Shown: positions 15,672 through 23,969 of the stretch, one piece after another
Position numbering within the stretch: the stretch's first letter is position 1
Layout of the letters: each line of letters starts with the position of its first letter
Assembly (NCBI GenBank): GCA_017546145.1
Contig: JAFYXN010000020.1
Coordinates: 1 to 60,748, forward strand
Source of the DNA: Clostridia bacterium
GTDB lineage: Bacteria > Bacillota > Clostridia > Monoglobales > Monoglobaceae
Length of the DNA: 60,748 nucleotides
Direction: 5' to 3'
Notes under the pieces: model-generated
Databases searched by the model: none
What the model saw: only the letters and a program-made list of their open reading frames with translations
Told to the model about the DNA's origin: nothing
Translations under genes and position numbers: made by a program

Positions 15672-18600
15672 ATGTTAAATCTCAAAAAAGTGATTGCTCT
15701 CGTATGCGTTTTCGCTATGGTACTCACAACTGTTGCTTTTGGTGCAACATACACTGACGTAACAGAAGACAGCGCTTATTACGAAGCAGTTGAAACACTC
15801 AACAAACTCGGAATTGTTACAGGTTACGAAGATGGCACTTATAAGCCTGAAGATGGCGTAACAAGAGCTGAAATGGCTGCTCTTATTGCTCGTATTCAGG
15901 GTTATGGCGAAACAGCTAAGGCTCCTGCTAACACAGCATTTACAGACGTACCTTCAAGCCACTGGGCTTCTGGTTACATTGCAAACGCTGCCGGCATGGG
16001 CATCATCAACGGCTATGGCGATGGAACATTTGGTCCTGAGGATCCGGTTCTTTACGAACAGGCTGTTAAGATGATCATGGCTACTCTCGGTTACACACCT
16101 TACGCTGAACACAACGGTGGTTACCCCACAGGTTACCTCGCAGCAGCTCAGAGATACGATGTATCATTAAATGTTGCAAATGCTGCAGTAGGTTCAGAAG
16201 CTAACCGTGGTACAGTTGCTCAGCTTCTTGCTATGGCTATCGACACACCTTTGATGGTTCAGAACAGATGGAGTACAGATGGTACAGTTGATTATGTTAT
16301 CTGCGATGGTCAGGATAAGAATAATGATTACACATACAAAACTCTTATGAGTGAAAATCTCGGCTATGTAAAGCTCCGTGGTATTATTACAGATAATGGT
16401 CTTATTTCAACTGTTGCTACAGGTTCTAAGACTTTTGATGTAACTGATGATCCTGCTGTTGCTATGTATGTTAAGGATTCTTACTCAACAAACAACAAGG
16501 ATTTCAACGGCATTAAGAGCAACGATAGCACAACATGGGCAACAAAGAAGCTTCTCACAGGTACAACAGATGCTGCTGACTACCTCGGCCAGTCAGTTAT
16601 CGGTTATGTTAAGAAGCTTGCAACAGACGATTATGAACTCGTTTCAGTTGCTGTAGATACAAACAGAAATGACGAACTCGTTATCAACCTTGACAGCTAT
16701 GCTGGTATCACAACAGGTACAGTTACACCTACTGGTGGTTCACCTTACACAGTTGTTACCGAAGTTAAGTATTACAAGGATGGCGACAATGATGTAACAA
16801 AGGTTGACCTTCAGGATGTTAAAGTTGCTGTTTACAACAACGAAGGTACAGATGCTGCTACAGCATTTGGTTATCTTTCAACTCCTTCACTCTATGGCGG
16901 TACAATTACCCTTATCGACAATGACGATAAGAATGGTTATGACGTAGCTATTCTTGAAGTTGCTACAACAGCTGTAGTTAAGAAGGTTACAGAAGATGGT
17001 GTTGCTTTCAAGAAGGGTATTACACTTCCCAACACTGAAGTAATGGGTATGCTCGAAATTGATGCTGAAGACGAGAACAAGGTTGTTGCAATCTACAAAG
17101 ATGGCGAATTGATTGACGCTGCTGACCTTCAGGAATGGGATGTTCTTTCAGTTATTGCTGTAAAGGAAAATGCAAACGTTATTGTTGCAGAGGTTGTTTC
17201 AAATCAGGTTGTTGGTGCTATTGCATCAAGAAAGAACTCAAAGACATCAGATACAACTTATGCTTATAAAGTAGCAGATAACTGGTATGATGTTGCTAAG
17301 AGTGCTTACGAAGCTTCAGCTTCAACTCTTGAAGTTGGTATTGGCGGTACATTCTACATTGACAAGTATGGTAAGATTGCTGCATTTGATGAAGATTCTT
17401 CACTTGCTGGCGGTGTTGCTGCTAACTATGGTTATATCACAGCTATCGAAGCTAAGGTTGCTGACTTCTCTGGCGACGGTTACAAAGTAAACGTTCAGAT
17501 TGTTACAGCTGATGGCGTAGAAGTTCTTCCTTTGAAGAATAAGGCAAAGATTAATGTTGCTCTTGGTACAGAAGCAAACTATCCGAACCTTGATGATGAT
17601 ACAGATGATACACTTGTTGTAGATGCTTCTAACTGGACATCTGACCTTGATGCTGACCTCAACGCAGGTTCATATAAGCTTGTTGATCAGGTTGTTAAGT
17701 ACACAAAGAACTCAGCTGGTGAACTTGCTGAAATCACAATGGCTGACCACGACAACAAGGATAAGTTTGACGCAAAAGCTTCATTTGCAGGTACAACTAT
17801 TGAATATGATGCTGAAAACACAAGATTCCTTGGTAAGGGTGAAGTAGATGCTGATGCACTTGTATTCATTATTGGTGGATTTACAGGTGGCGCAGGCTAC
17901 ACAAGCGTTACAGACAGTAAGCTTGGTACACTTGCTGACCTTGATGACAAGAACAAGTATACTATTAAGGGTGCTTACACTAAGGATGAAGATGTAAACG
18001 TTATCGTTATCGATGCTGATACAGTTGCTACAAGCACAACATCAAGCATTGCTGTTCTTACAGAAGTTGGCGAAGGTACAAATGATGATGAAGAAGCTAT
18101 TTACATCCTCAGCTACTACCTCGATGGCGAACTTTCTGAAAGCGTAGCTACAATTGCTAAGACAGACCTTTCATTCAGCGGTACACTTACAGCTGGTGAC
18201 ATCGTTAAGGTTAAGGTTGGTAGTGACGGTGCTATTTCAGATATCAAGATGGTATTTGATTTTGCTACAGACGTAAGAACTGCTTACAATGGTGCTGCTG
18301 GCACATTGAGAGCTACAAACGTTAACGTTGCACTTAAGGATACTTCTGAAGTATTTGCTGGTGGATTCGTTAAGGATTACAGCGACACATCAAGCCTTGC
18401 TAAGATTAGCACAGTTTATGGTGATACAACTCAGGATGAGGAATACAAGCTTTCAAGAGCTACTAACGTATACGTAATTGACGGTACAGGTCTTAACCTC
18501 AGCATTAAGGTTGGTTCAGATGCTAACTTCAAGTACTTCGATGGTCTCTATGCTGCAGGCAAGACAACAGCTGACGTATATCTTGATGACACTATGGTTA

Positions 18601-18737
18601 GTGGTGGAGACGATGTAGCTATTGCAACAGTTAGAAACTACACAGACCATGTTTACGTAAGAGCTTACGAAGGCAAGGTTACAGATGTAGTAATCGTTAA
18701 GGCTCCCAAGGCTCTTAAGATTAAAGACATTAAATAA
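15672..18737 (+). CDS. SLH-domain surface (S-layer-type) protein
   Basis: 1021 aa, exported. Signal peptide about 1-25 (LKKVIALVCVFAMVLTTVAFGA). SLH repeat 1 about 27-80 (YTDVTEDSAYYEAVETLNKL, ITRAEM-like VTRAEMAALIARI), repeat 2 about 90-140 (FTDVPSSHWASGYIANAA, GYGDGTFGPEDP) and a degenerate repeat 3 about 145-195. SLH domains bind pyruvylated secondary wall polymer. The remaining 800 residues are acidic, Val/Thr/Ala/Asp-rich beta-type sequence without a known enzyme motif. Codon use is strongly biased (GTT, GCT, ACA, AAG, GGT) compared with neighbours, and the gene has a perfect SD (AAGGAGG), up to three promoters and a strong terminator, all expected for a very abundant cell-surface protein. 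An S-layer subunit is the best inference. Confidence 0.92.
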   Translation: MLNLKKVIALVCVFAMVLTTVAFGATYTDVTEDSAYYEAVETLNKLGIVTGYEDGTYKPEDGVTRAEMAALIARIQGYGETAKAPANTAFTDVPSSHWASGYIANAAGMGIINGYGDGTFGPEDPVLYEQAVKMIMATLGYTPYAEHNGGYPTGYLAAAQRYDVSLNVANAAVGSEANRGTVAQLLAMAIDTPLMVQNRWSTDGTVDYVICDGQDKNNDYTYKTLMSENLGYVKLRGIITDNGLISTVATGSKTFDVTDDPAVAMYVKDSYSTNNKDFNGIKSNDSTTWATKKLLTGTTDAADYLGQSVIGYVKKLATDDYELVSVAVDTNRNDELVINLDSYAGITTGTVTPTGGSPYTVVTEVKYYKDGDNDVTKVDLQDVKVAVYNNEGTDAATAFGYLSTPSLYGGTITLIDNDDKNGYDVAILEVATTAVVKKVTEDGVAFKKGITLPNTEVMGMLEIDAEDENKVVAIYKDGELIDAADLQEWDVLSVIAVKENANVIVAEVVSNQVVGAIASRKNSKTSDTTYAYKVADNWYDVAKSAYEASASTLEVGIGGTFYIDKYGKIAAFDEDSSLAGGVAANYGYITAIEAKVADFSGDGYKVNVQIVTADGVEVLPLKNKAKINVALGTEANYPNLDDDTDDTLVVDASNWTSDLDADLNAGSYKLVDQVVKYTKNSAGELAEITMADHDNKDKFDAKASFAGTTIEYDAENTRFLGKGEVDADALVFIIGGFTGGAGYTSVTDSKLGTLADLDDKNKYTIKGAYTKDEDVNVIVIDADTVATSTTSSIAVLTEVGEGTNDDEEAIYILSYYLDGELSESVATIAKTDLSFSGTLTAGDIVKVKVGSDGAISDIKMVFDFATDVRTAYNGAAGTLRATNVNVALKDTSEVFAGGFVKDYSDTSSLAKISTVYGDTTQDEEYKLSRATNVYVIDGTGLNLSIKVGSDANFKYFDGLYAAGKTTADVYLDDTMVSGGDDVAIATVRNYTDHVYVRAYEGKVTDVVIVKAPKALKIKDIK

Positions 18738-18757
18738 TTTAACCTAAATTAGGTTTT

Positions 18758-18789
18758 AAAGAGACGACTTCGGTCGTCTCTTTTTTTTG
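18758..18789 (+). terminator. Strong intrinsic terminator of the SLH gene
   Basis: GAGACGAC / GTCGTCTC with a TTCG tetraloop, extended by AAA/TTT, followed by T8. Confidence 0.93.
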
Positions 18790-18816
18790 TGTTGTTTGCA
18801 AGGCAGAATTTTCTGG

Positions 18817-18843
18817 AAGACAGGGGGACGGTTCTTCTGTCTT
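18817..18843. repeat. REP-like palindrome 1
   Basis: AAGACAG...CTGTCTT arms around a GGGACGGTTCT core. Related copies at 19500-19526 and, inverted, at 20328-20358. Confidence 0.75.
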
Positions 18844-18904
18844 GTAAATTTTATATTGCATTTTTAAATATATTTTGATATACTGTAATAAAGGAAGTGA
18901 TTAT

Positions 18905-19171
18905 ATGCCTACATTATGTATATTTTTTGGAATTATTGTTAGAATGTATAATGAAAAAGGCGGGCAGCATAGTATTCCTCATATACACGCAGAGTATCAA
19001 GACTATAATGTGGTTATTGATTTTGATGGAAATATCCTTGAAGGTGAATTCCCAAATTCAAAATTAAAGCTATTGGTTGCATGGACGGAAATTCATAAAG
19101 AAGATTTAGAAGCGAACTGGAAATTGCTGTCAAACGGTGATGGTTATTTTAAAATTGAACCCTTGAAATAA
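18905..19171 (+). CDS. DUF4160 protein
   Basis: 88 aa. The motif HIHAEYQDYNVVIDFDGNILEGEFP (about 27-51) and the C-terminal KLKLLVAWTEIHKEDLEANW are characteristic of DUF4160, a small family of unknown function usually encoded next to a DUF2442 protein, as here (15-base gap). ATG 18905 follows AAGGAAGTG; the earlier in-frame ATG at 18875 adds ten residues with no SD. The pair is sometimes considered toxin-antitoxin-like because of size and mobility, but that is not proven by sequence. Confidence 0.85.
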   Translation: MPTLCIFFGIIVRMYNEKGGQHSIPHIHAEYQDYNVVIDFDGNILEGEFPNSKLKLLVAWTEIHKEDLEANWKLLSNGDGYFKIEPLK

Positions 19172-19186
19172 AACGGAGGTGCAGAT

Positions 19187-19426
19187 ATGAAGTATCCAAA
19201 TGTTTTAAAGGTTGTTCCACAATCGGATTACAGCGTTATTGTAACATTTGACACAGGAGAAACAAAAAGATTTGATGTTGCACCATATATATCCGGAGAA
19301 TGGTATGGTCAGCTCAAAGATTTTTCGATTTTCAGTACAGTTCGGCCGTCTGGAAATACCATTGAATGGGCAGATGGTCAGGATATTGCTCCTCACGAAC
19401 TTTATGAGCTGTCTGTTGTGATGTGA
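19187..19426 (+). CDS. DUF2442 protein
   Basis: 79 aa. YSVIVTFDTGETKRFDVAPYI (about 15-35) and TIEWADGQDIAPHELYE (about 58-74) are the DUF2442 hallmarks. It partners the DUF4160 gene directly upstream; SD CGGAGGTG. Both probably form one two-gene transcript ending at the terminator at 19436-19463. Function unknown. Confidence 0.87.
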   Translation: MKYPNVLKVVPQSDYSVIVTFDTGETKRFDVAPYISGEWYGQLKDFSIFSTVRPSGNTIEWADGQDIAPHELYELSVVM

Positions 19427-19435
19427 TTTTTTTTA

Positions 19436-19463
19436 AGAGAAGCCTTCGAGCTTCTTTTTTTTT
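19436..19463 (+). terminator. Terminator of the DUF4160/DUF2442 pair
   Basis: AGAAGC / GCTTCT with loop CTTCGA and a T9 run. Confidence 0.85.
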
Positions 19464-19477
19464 GCTACAAAAACAAA

Positions 19478-19526
19478 AAGACAGGGGAAACGGAGACAGA
19501 AGACAGGGGGACGGTTCTCTTGTCTT
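19478..19526. repeat. REP-like palindrome 2, with a partial copy in front
   Basis: The full unit 19500-19526 (AAGACAGGGGGACGGTTCTC then TTGTCTT) is preceded by a partial AAGACAGGGGAAACGG at 19478-19493. It lies 47 bases upstream of the RAYT gene and in inverted orientation to the unit at 20328. Confidence 0.78.
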
Positions 19527-19573
19527 GACAAGCCGTGTGATAGTGTGATATATTTAATATGAGGTGGTTAATT

Positions 19574-20329
19574 ATGCCAAGAGGTCCAAGACAACTGAGC
19601 AGCAGCGGAATTTATCACATTATGCTCAGAGGGATAAATCAGCAAGTTATTTTTGAAGATGATGAAGATTATTTAAAGTTTGTTGAAATTATTCTGAAAT
19701 ATAAGGAAATATGTCAGTACAAAGTATTTGCCTTTTGTCTTATGACAAATCATATACACTTGTTACTAAAAATTGATGAGGATTGCTTAGCGTCTGCAAT
19801 GAAAAGGATTGCAGGAAGTTATGCATTTTGGTATAACAGAAAATACTATCGGATGGGACATTTATTTCAGGATCGCTTTAAAAGTGAACCTGTTGAAGAT
19901 GATTCATATTTCTTAACAGCGGTCAGATATATACATCAAAATCCAATTAAAGCCGGAATGATTAATGAGTTGTATGAATACAAATACAGCAGTTACTTTG
20001 ACTATTATTGTGGCGAAAGCGAAGTTGTTGATATGGACTTTGTTTATAATTTGCTTTCAAAAGACGAATTTATAGAGTTTAATAATGAAGAAAATAATGA
20101 TTTATGTTTAGATATTTGCGATAGAAATTCCATATTAAACGATATTGATGCGAAAGAGATTATTAAACAAATTTCAAAATGCAATAACTCAAGCGAATTC
20201 AAAATATTGAGTAAGGAACAACAAAACAGATACATAAAGAAATTTAAAGAGCTTGGTTTATCTATAAGGCAAATGAGCAGATTGACAGGAATAAGCAAGG
20301 GCGTTATAGAACGAATACTTATAAAGTAA
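19574..20329 (+). CDS. REP-associated tyrosine transposase (RAYT), Y1 IS200-like
   Basis: 251 aa. N-terminal Y1 transposase (HUH endonuclease) domain with the HxH metal motif in TNHIHLLLK (about 58-66) and the downstream GHLFQDRFKSEPVEDDSYFL / RYIHQNPIKAG block typical of RAYTs, including the Tyr in the helix. The C-terminal third (about 195-251) contains a helix-turn-helix-like region, LSIRQMSRLTGISKGVIERI. RAYTs act on REP palindromes and are single-copy rather than classical IS elements. GAGGTGG is the SD for ATG 19574. Lower-GC codon use than its neighbours suggests horizontal origin. The gene is flanked by REP-like palindromes in opposite orientation. Confidence 0.92.
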   Translation: MPRGPRQLSSSGIYHIMLRGINQQVIFEDDEDYLKFVEIILKYKEICQYKVFAFCLMTNHIHLLLKIDEDCLASAMKRIAGSYAFWYNRKYYRMGHLFQDRFKSEPVEDDSYFLTAVRYIHQNPIKAGMINELYEYKYSSYFDYYCGESEVVDMDFVYNLLSKDEFIEFNNEENNDLCLDICDRNSILNDIDAKEIIKQISKCNNSSEFKILSKEQQNRYIKKFKELGLSIRQMSRLTGISKGVIERILIK

Positions 20330-20358
20330 GACAGGAGAACCGTCCCCGTGTCCTGTTT
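20328..20358. repeat. REP-like palindrome 3 (inverted)
   Basis: AAGACAGGAGAACCGTCCCC then GTGTCCTGTTTTT. This is the reverse complement of the REP unit upstream of the RAYT gene, starts inside its stop codon, and with its T-run may also terminate the gene. Confidence 0.78.
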
Positions 20359-20468
20359 TTGTAACACATCATTGACAAACCTACAAGTTACAATGTTGTA
20401 ATATATGGAAGCAAATATTAGATTTTTAAGATTGTTCGTTGTGCTCAGAATGACCAATAAATAATATA

Positions 20469-20495
20469 ATACCCGACATTTGTCGGGTATTTTTC
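20469..20495. terminator. Terminator between RAYT and spoVAE (convergent)
   Basis: ATACCCGACA / TGTCGGGTAT with loop TT and T5 on the plus-strand side. It lies directly behind the spoVAE stop on the minus strand. Confidence 0.7.
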
Positions 20496-20849
20496 CTACT
20501 TCTGTTTTGGTTTAAATATTATTGCCATTACAAATCCGAAAAAGATTGATGCGGCAATACCACCGGCAGCAGCAGATGCTCCGCCGGTAAAAATTCCAAT
20601 AAAACCTTTTTCGGCTATGCCTTTCATAACACCTTTTGCCAAGGTGTTTCCAAAACCGATAATCGGTACGGTTGCGCCTGCTCCGGCGTAGTCTGCAATT
20701 GGCTCATAAAGACCAAGACTTCCTAATATTACCCCTGCTACAACAAAGGATACCAATATCCTTGCAGGGGTCATTTTTGTTTTGTCAATCAGAACTTGGG
20801 CAATGGCACAAATAACGCCACCAACCCAAAATGCGTTTAAATATTGCAT
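20496..20849 (-). CDS. spoVAE: Stage V sporulation protein AE (SpoVAE)
   Basis: 117 aa, four membrane segments (FWVGGVICAIAQVLI, ILVSFVVAGVILGSLGLY, GAGATVPIIGFGNTLAKGV, GGIAASIFFGFVMAIIF). It is a subunit of the SpoVA channel that moves Ca2+-dipicolinic acid into the spore core and out at germination. ATG 20849 has SD AAAGGAGAAA; the frame stays open upstream to 21209 over spoVAD but without a start signal. Last gene of spoVAC-spoVAD-spoVAE. A C9 tract (minus strand) and two hairpins lie in the 70-base gap to spoVAD. Confidence 0.94.
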   Translation of the reverse strand: MQYLNAFWVGGVICAIAQVLIDKTKMTPARILVSFVVAGVILGSLGLYEPIADYAGAGATVPIIGFGNTLAKGVMKGIAEKGFIGIFTGGASAAAGGIAASIFFGFVMAIIFKPKQK

Positions 20850-20919
20850 TGTTTTTCTCCTTTCGTGGGGGGGGGACATTCGCGAATGTTTTGAAACGGG
20901 CGGATGTGGGCATCCGTAC

Positions 20920-21936
20920 CTACTCTCCTTTTGCCGAGATTGCAATTGCGTGTGCAACGCAGGGTATGGATTCGCCCTGCATTGTAGAGGTGGGGCTAAG
21001 AAGTGCGCCTGTTCCCACAAACAGAAGGTTTTTGATTTTTTCTGCCCTGAACATATCCATAATATAACCGCAAAGAGTAATTGCACCGCAGCCGCAGCCC
21101 GAGCCGCCTGCGTGCATATCCTGTTTGTCAATGTCAAAGACCATGCAACCGCAGTCGTTGTAGTTTTCAGACATATCAAAGCCTTCTTCGGCAAGCAGGT
21201 CAATGGCAATTGATTTGCCGACTTTGCCTAAATCACCGGTCAGGATAAGGTCATAGTCCTGAGGGATTTTTTCGGTATCCCTGAAGTGTGTTGCCAAGGT
21301 ATCGGCTGCCGCAGGTGCCATTGCCGCACCCATATTATTTGCGTCTGCAACCCCTGCATCAATTATCTTGCCTGCGGTAAAGTGAGTAATGTATGGCCCG
21401 TTCCCTTGCCTTGTTAAAACCATAGAGCCGGAGCCTGTAACAGTCCACTGTGCAGTGGGCGGTCTTTGCCCGCCGTATTCAAGGGGAAAGCGATACTGTC
21501 GTTCTGCGGTACAGAAGTGGCTTGAAGTCACCGCTACCGCAGTGTTTGCAAAACCACCGTCAATCATGCTTGATGCAAGACCCAAGGTTTCAGCCATGGT
21601 TGAGCAGGCACCATAAACACCTAAAAACGGAACTCCAAAATCGCGCAAACCAAAGGTAGAGCTTATGCACTGGTTAAGTAAATCCCCTGCAAAAAGGTAT
21701 TCAATATCCTTAATGTCAATTTCTGCTTTTTCAACCGCGCGGCTGACGGCACTTTTTTGCATCTTGCTTTCGGTTTTTTCCCACGTATCCTCGCCCCATT
21801 CGGCGTCTTCCAGAACTTTATCGTAGTATTTGGCAAGAGGGCCTTCGCCTTCTTTTTGTCCGGCTATTGATGCATAGCTCAGTATGTTTATACCATTTGC
21901 AAACCTTATGGTTTGTTTACCCAGTTTTTTGTTCAT
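20920..21936 (-). CDS. spoVAD: Stage V sporulation protein AD (SpoVAD)
   Basis: 338 aa, soluble thiolase-fold protein that binds dipicolinic acid at the inner spore membrane. Starts MNKKLGKQTIRFANGINI; the core GVYGACSTMAETLGLA (about 107-122) and the late CDCG-like NDCGCMVFD, GGSGCGCGA motifs match SpoVAD proteins. GGAGGG SD. In other endospore formers this protein, not the membrane subunits, contacts DPA directly. Middle gene of the operon, 21 bases after spoVAC. Confidence 0.96.
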   Translation of the reverse strand: MNKKLGKQTIRFANGINILSYASIAGQKEGEGPLAKYYDKVLEDAEWGEDTWEKTESKMQKSAVSRAVEKAEIDIKDIEYLFAGDLLNQCISSTFGLRDFGVPFLGVYGACSTMAETLGLASSMIDGGFANTAVAVTSSHFCTAERQYRFPLEYGGQRPPTAQWTVTGSGSMVLTRQGNGPYITHFTAGKIIDAGVADANNMGAAMAPAAADTLATHFRDTEKIPQDYDLILTGDLGKVGKSIAIDLLAEEGFDMSENYNDCGCMVFDIDKQDMHAGGSGCGCGAITLCGYIMDMFRAEKIKNLLFVGTGALLSPTSTMQGESIPCVAHAIAISAKGE

Positions 21937-21957
21937 TGGGAATCCCTCCGTTAAAAA

Positions 21958-22404
21958 TTATAATTTTTGTATAAGATAATAAATCAGTCCCACAATAATT
22001 GATGAATTGATTCCGTAAACCAAAACCGGCCCTGCAATAGTAAACATTTTTGCAGCAAGCCCCAAGACCCAGCCTTCACGCTTAAATTCCATTGCCGGAG
22101 AAACAATGGCATTTGCAAAGCCTGTAATGGGGACAAGTGTGCCGGCGCCTGCGTGCTTTGCAAGCTTGTTATATAGGTCAAGCCCTGTAAACAGTGCACC
22201 TAAAAAAACCATTGTTATCGGTACGGCGGTCTTGACGTTTTCCTCGCTTAAGCCAACAACGTTTTTGTAAAATTCTGAAAATCCCTGACCGATTGTACAG
22301 ATTGCACCGCCAACCAAAAAGGCAATCAGAACGTTCTTCCAAATAGGGCTGTCGGGGGATTTTTTGTCAACGTAATCAAGGTATTCCTGTTTTGAGTATT
22401 TCAT
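21958..22404 (-). CDS. spoVAC: Stage V sporulation protein AC (SpoVAC)
   Basis: 148 aa, four or five membrane segments. SpoVAC is the mechanosensitive-like pore subunit of the DPA channel. ATG 22404 (MKYSKQEYLDYV) is preceded by AGGAGG; the longer in-frame ORF from 22500 lacks an SD and covers the promoter. It shares with SpoVAE the motif GAGTLVPITGFANAI / GAGATVPIIGFGNTL, as expected since the two are paralogous. First gene of the operon. Confidence 0.95.
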   Translation of the reverse strand: MKYSKQEYLDYVDKKSPDSPIWKNVLIAFLVGGAICTIGQGFSEFYKNVVGLSEENVKTAVPITMVFLGALFTGLDLYNKLAKHAGAGTLVPITGFANAIVSPAMEFKREGWVLGLAAKMFTIAGPVLVYGINSSIIVGLIYYLIQKL

Positions 22405-22459
22405 AGTTCTTCCTCCTGTGCGGATAGTATTTGCAGATGTGGGAGAATTATTCTGCTTT

Positions 22460-22489
22460 GCTATGAAATTTTTGCTCAAAGCTATTGCA
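22460..22489 (-). promoter_or_regulatory. Candidate forespore sigma (sigma-G/F type) promoter for spoVAC
   Basis: Minus strand: TGCAATA (22489-22483), 17-bp spacer, CATAGC (22465-22460). It resembles the GNATR / CATnnTA pattern of sigma-G-dependent spoVA operons, though the -10 is imperfect. It overlaps the miaB promoter on the other strand. Confidence 0.45.
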
Positions 22490-22513
22490 AATCGGCACAT
22501 AAAATAGTATAAT
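22485..22513 (+). promoter_or_regulatory. Sigma-A promoter for miaB
   Basis: TTGCAA (22485-22490), 17 bp, TATAAT (22508-22513). Confidence 0.7.
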
Positions 22514-22550
22514 TTAATATGTATGAGTATTTTTGAATGGAGTGTTTTGC

Positions 22551-23951
22551 TTGAAGGAAGTCAGCCGCAAGCTGCTTGATGTGCAGCAGGATTATATAGA
22601 TAAAATACGCCTTGAAAATGATGTTTTGACGCGAAAACCCTTAGCGTTTGTCGAAACTTACGGTTGTGCGCAGAACGAGAGTGATTCTGAGCGGCTTAAG
22701 GGAATGCTTGAAGCAATGGGTTATGATTTTTGTGACAGTACGGAAGAAGCAGATTTGGTGCTTTATAACACCTGCGCTGTGCGCGAGAATGCAGAGCTTC
22801 GTGTCTTTGGAAATATCGGGGCGCTAAAGCATCAAAAAAACCGCAAGCCTGAAATGATTATCGGCGTTTGCGGGTGCATGATGCAGCAGGCGCATATTGC
22901 AGAAGAAATCAGGAAAAAATATAAGCATGTTGATATTGTTTTTGGAACTCACGCATTGTTTAAGTTTCCTGAAATTCTGGACGGCGCGCGAAAAGGCGGC
23001 AGAATTTTTGAAAATGAAAACTGTGACGGTGAGATTTTTGAAACCGAAAGCTGTCATCGTGACAATCCGCCACTTGCAAAAATCCCGATTATGTATGGTT
23101 GCAACAATTTCTGCACATATTGCATTGTTCCGTATGTGCGTGGCAGAGAGCGAAGCCGCAGCGCAGAGAATATTTTAAAAGAGATTAAAGCGGTTGCGGA
23201 TAAGGGCTATAAAGAGATAATGCTGCTTGGTCAAAATGTAAATTCCTACGGCAAGGACTTAGAGGACGGACTGACATTTGCAGGACTTTTGGAAATGGCA
23301 TGTAAGGTTGAGGGGATAGAGCGTATTCGGTTTATGACCTCGCATCCCAAGGACATATCGGACGAGCTTATTGATGTGATGGCGCGAAACGATAAGATAT
23401 GCAAGCAACTGCATCTTCCGGTGCAGTGCGGCTCGGACAGGATTTTAAAGAAGATGAACCGCAGCTACACGCGCGAAAAGTACCTTGAGATTGTTAAAAA
23501 AGTGCGTCAGAGGATGCCGCAGATTGTGCTTTCAACGGATATTATTGTGGGATTTCCGGGCGAAACCAACGAGGATTTCGAGGAAACTCTGTCAATTTTA
23601 AAAGAAGTGGAATACGATTTGGTATTTTCTTTTATTTATTCAAAACGCAAGGGAACGCCTGCTGCCAAAATGCCGGATTGCCTTACCGAGGACGAAAAGC
23701 ACAAAAACTTTGACCGTATGCAAAAGGTACAAAACGAGATTGCAAAAAAACGCAATGATGCGTATTTTGGCAAAACAGAAAGAGTTCTGGTTGAGGGGTT
23801 AAGCAAAACAAATGCGGAATTTCTGAGTGGCAGAACCGAGGGCGGCAAGGTGGTTAACTTCCGTGGCGGGAGTGAGCTTGTCGGCGAAATAATAGATGTA
23901 AAAATTACAGAAACCAAGACATGGTCGCTTATGGGCGAAATTATAAAATAA
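22551..23951 (+). CDS. miaB: tRNA-2-methylthio-N6-dimethylallyladenosine synthase MiaB
   Basis: 466 aa radical-SAM methylthiotransferase converting i6A37 to ms2i6A37 in tRNA. Three conserved cysteines lie in the N-terminal UPF0004 domain (YGCAQNESDSE, NTCAVRENAE, CGCMMQQ) for the auxiliary cluster; the radical-SAM triad is CNNFCTYC (about 184-191); a C-terminal TRAM domain follows. TTG at 22551 fits TGGAGTG with a 6-base gap; the TTG at 22533 would lie before the SD. Its substrate modification is made by MiaA, encoded at 29063 in the same orientation. Confidence 0.96.
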   Translation: MKEVSRKLLDVQQDYIDKIRLENDVLTRKPLAFVETYGCAQNESDSERLKGMLEAMGYDFCDSTEEADLVLYNTCAVRENAELRVFGNIGALKHQKNRKPEMIIGVCGCMMQQAHIAEEIRKKYKHVDIVFGTHALFKFPEILDGARKGGRIFENENCDGEIFETESCHRDNPPLAKIPIMYGCNNFCTYCIVPYVRGRERSRSAENILKEIKAVADKGYKEIMLLGQNVNSYGKDLEDGLTFAGLLEMACKVEGIERIRFMTSHPKDISDELIDVMARNDKICKQLHLPVQCGSDRILKKMNRSYTREKYLEIVKKVRQRMPQIVLSTDIIVGFPGETNEDFEETLSILKEVEYDLVFSFIYSKRKGTPAAKMPDCLTEDEKHKNFDRMQKVQNEIAKKRNDAYFGKTERVLVEGLSKTNAEFLSGRTEGGKVVNFRGGSELVGEIIDVKITETKTWSLMGEIIK

Positions 23952-23969
23952 AAATCGGAGGAAAATAAA

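Noticed and set aside
20420..20460. Short sequence GTTCGTTGTGCTCAGAATGAC as a mobile-element remnant
   Set aside because: Resembles a common dispersed phrase in many bacterial genomes but has no repeats or palindrome here to support a call.
20850..21209. N-terminal extension of spoVAE over spoVAD
   Set aside because: The open frame lacks a start signal and is out of frame with spoVAD; the SD is directly before ATG 20849.
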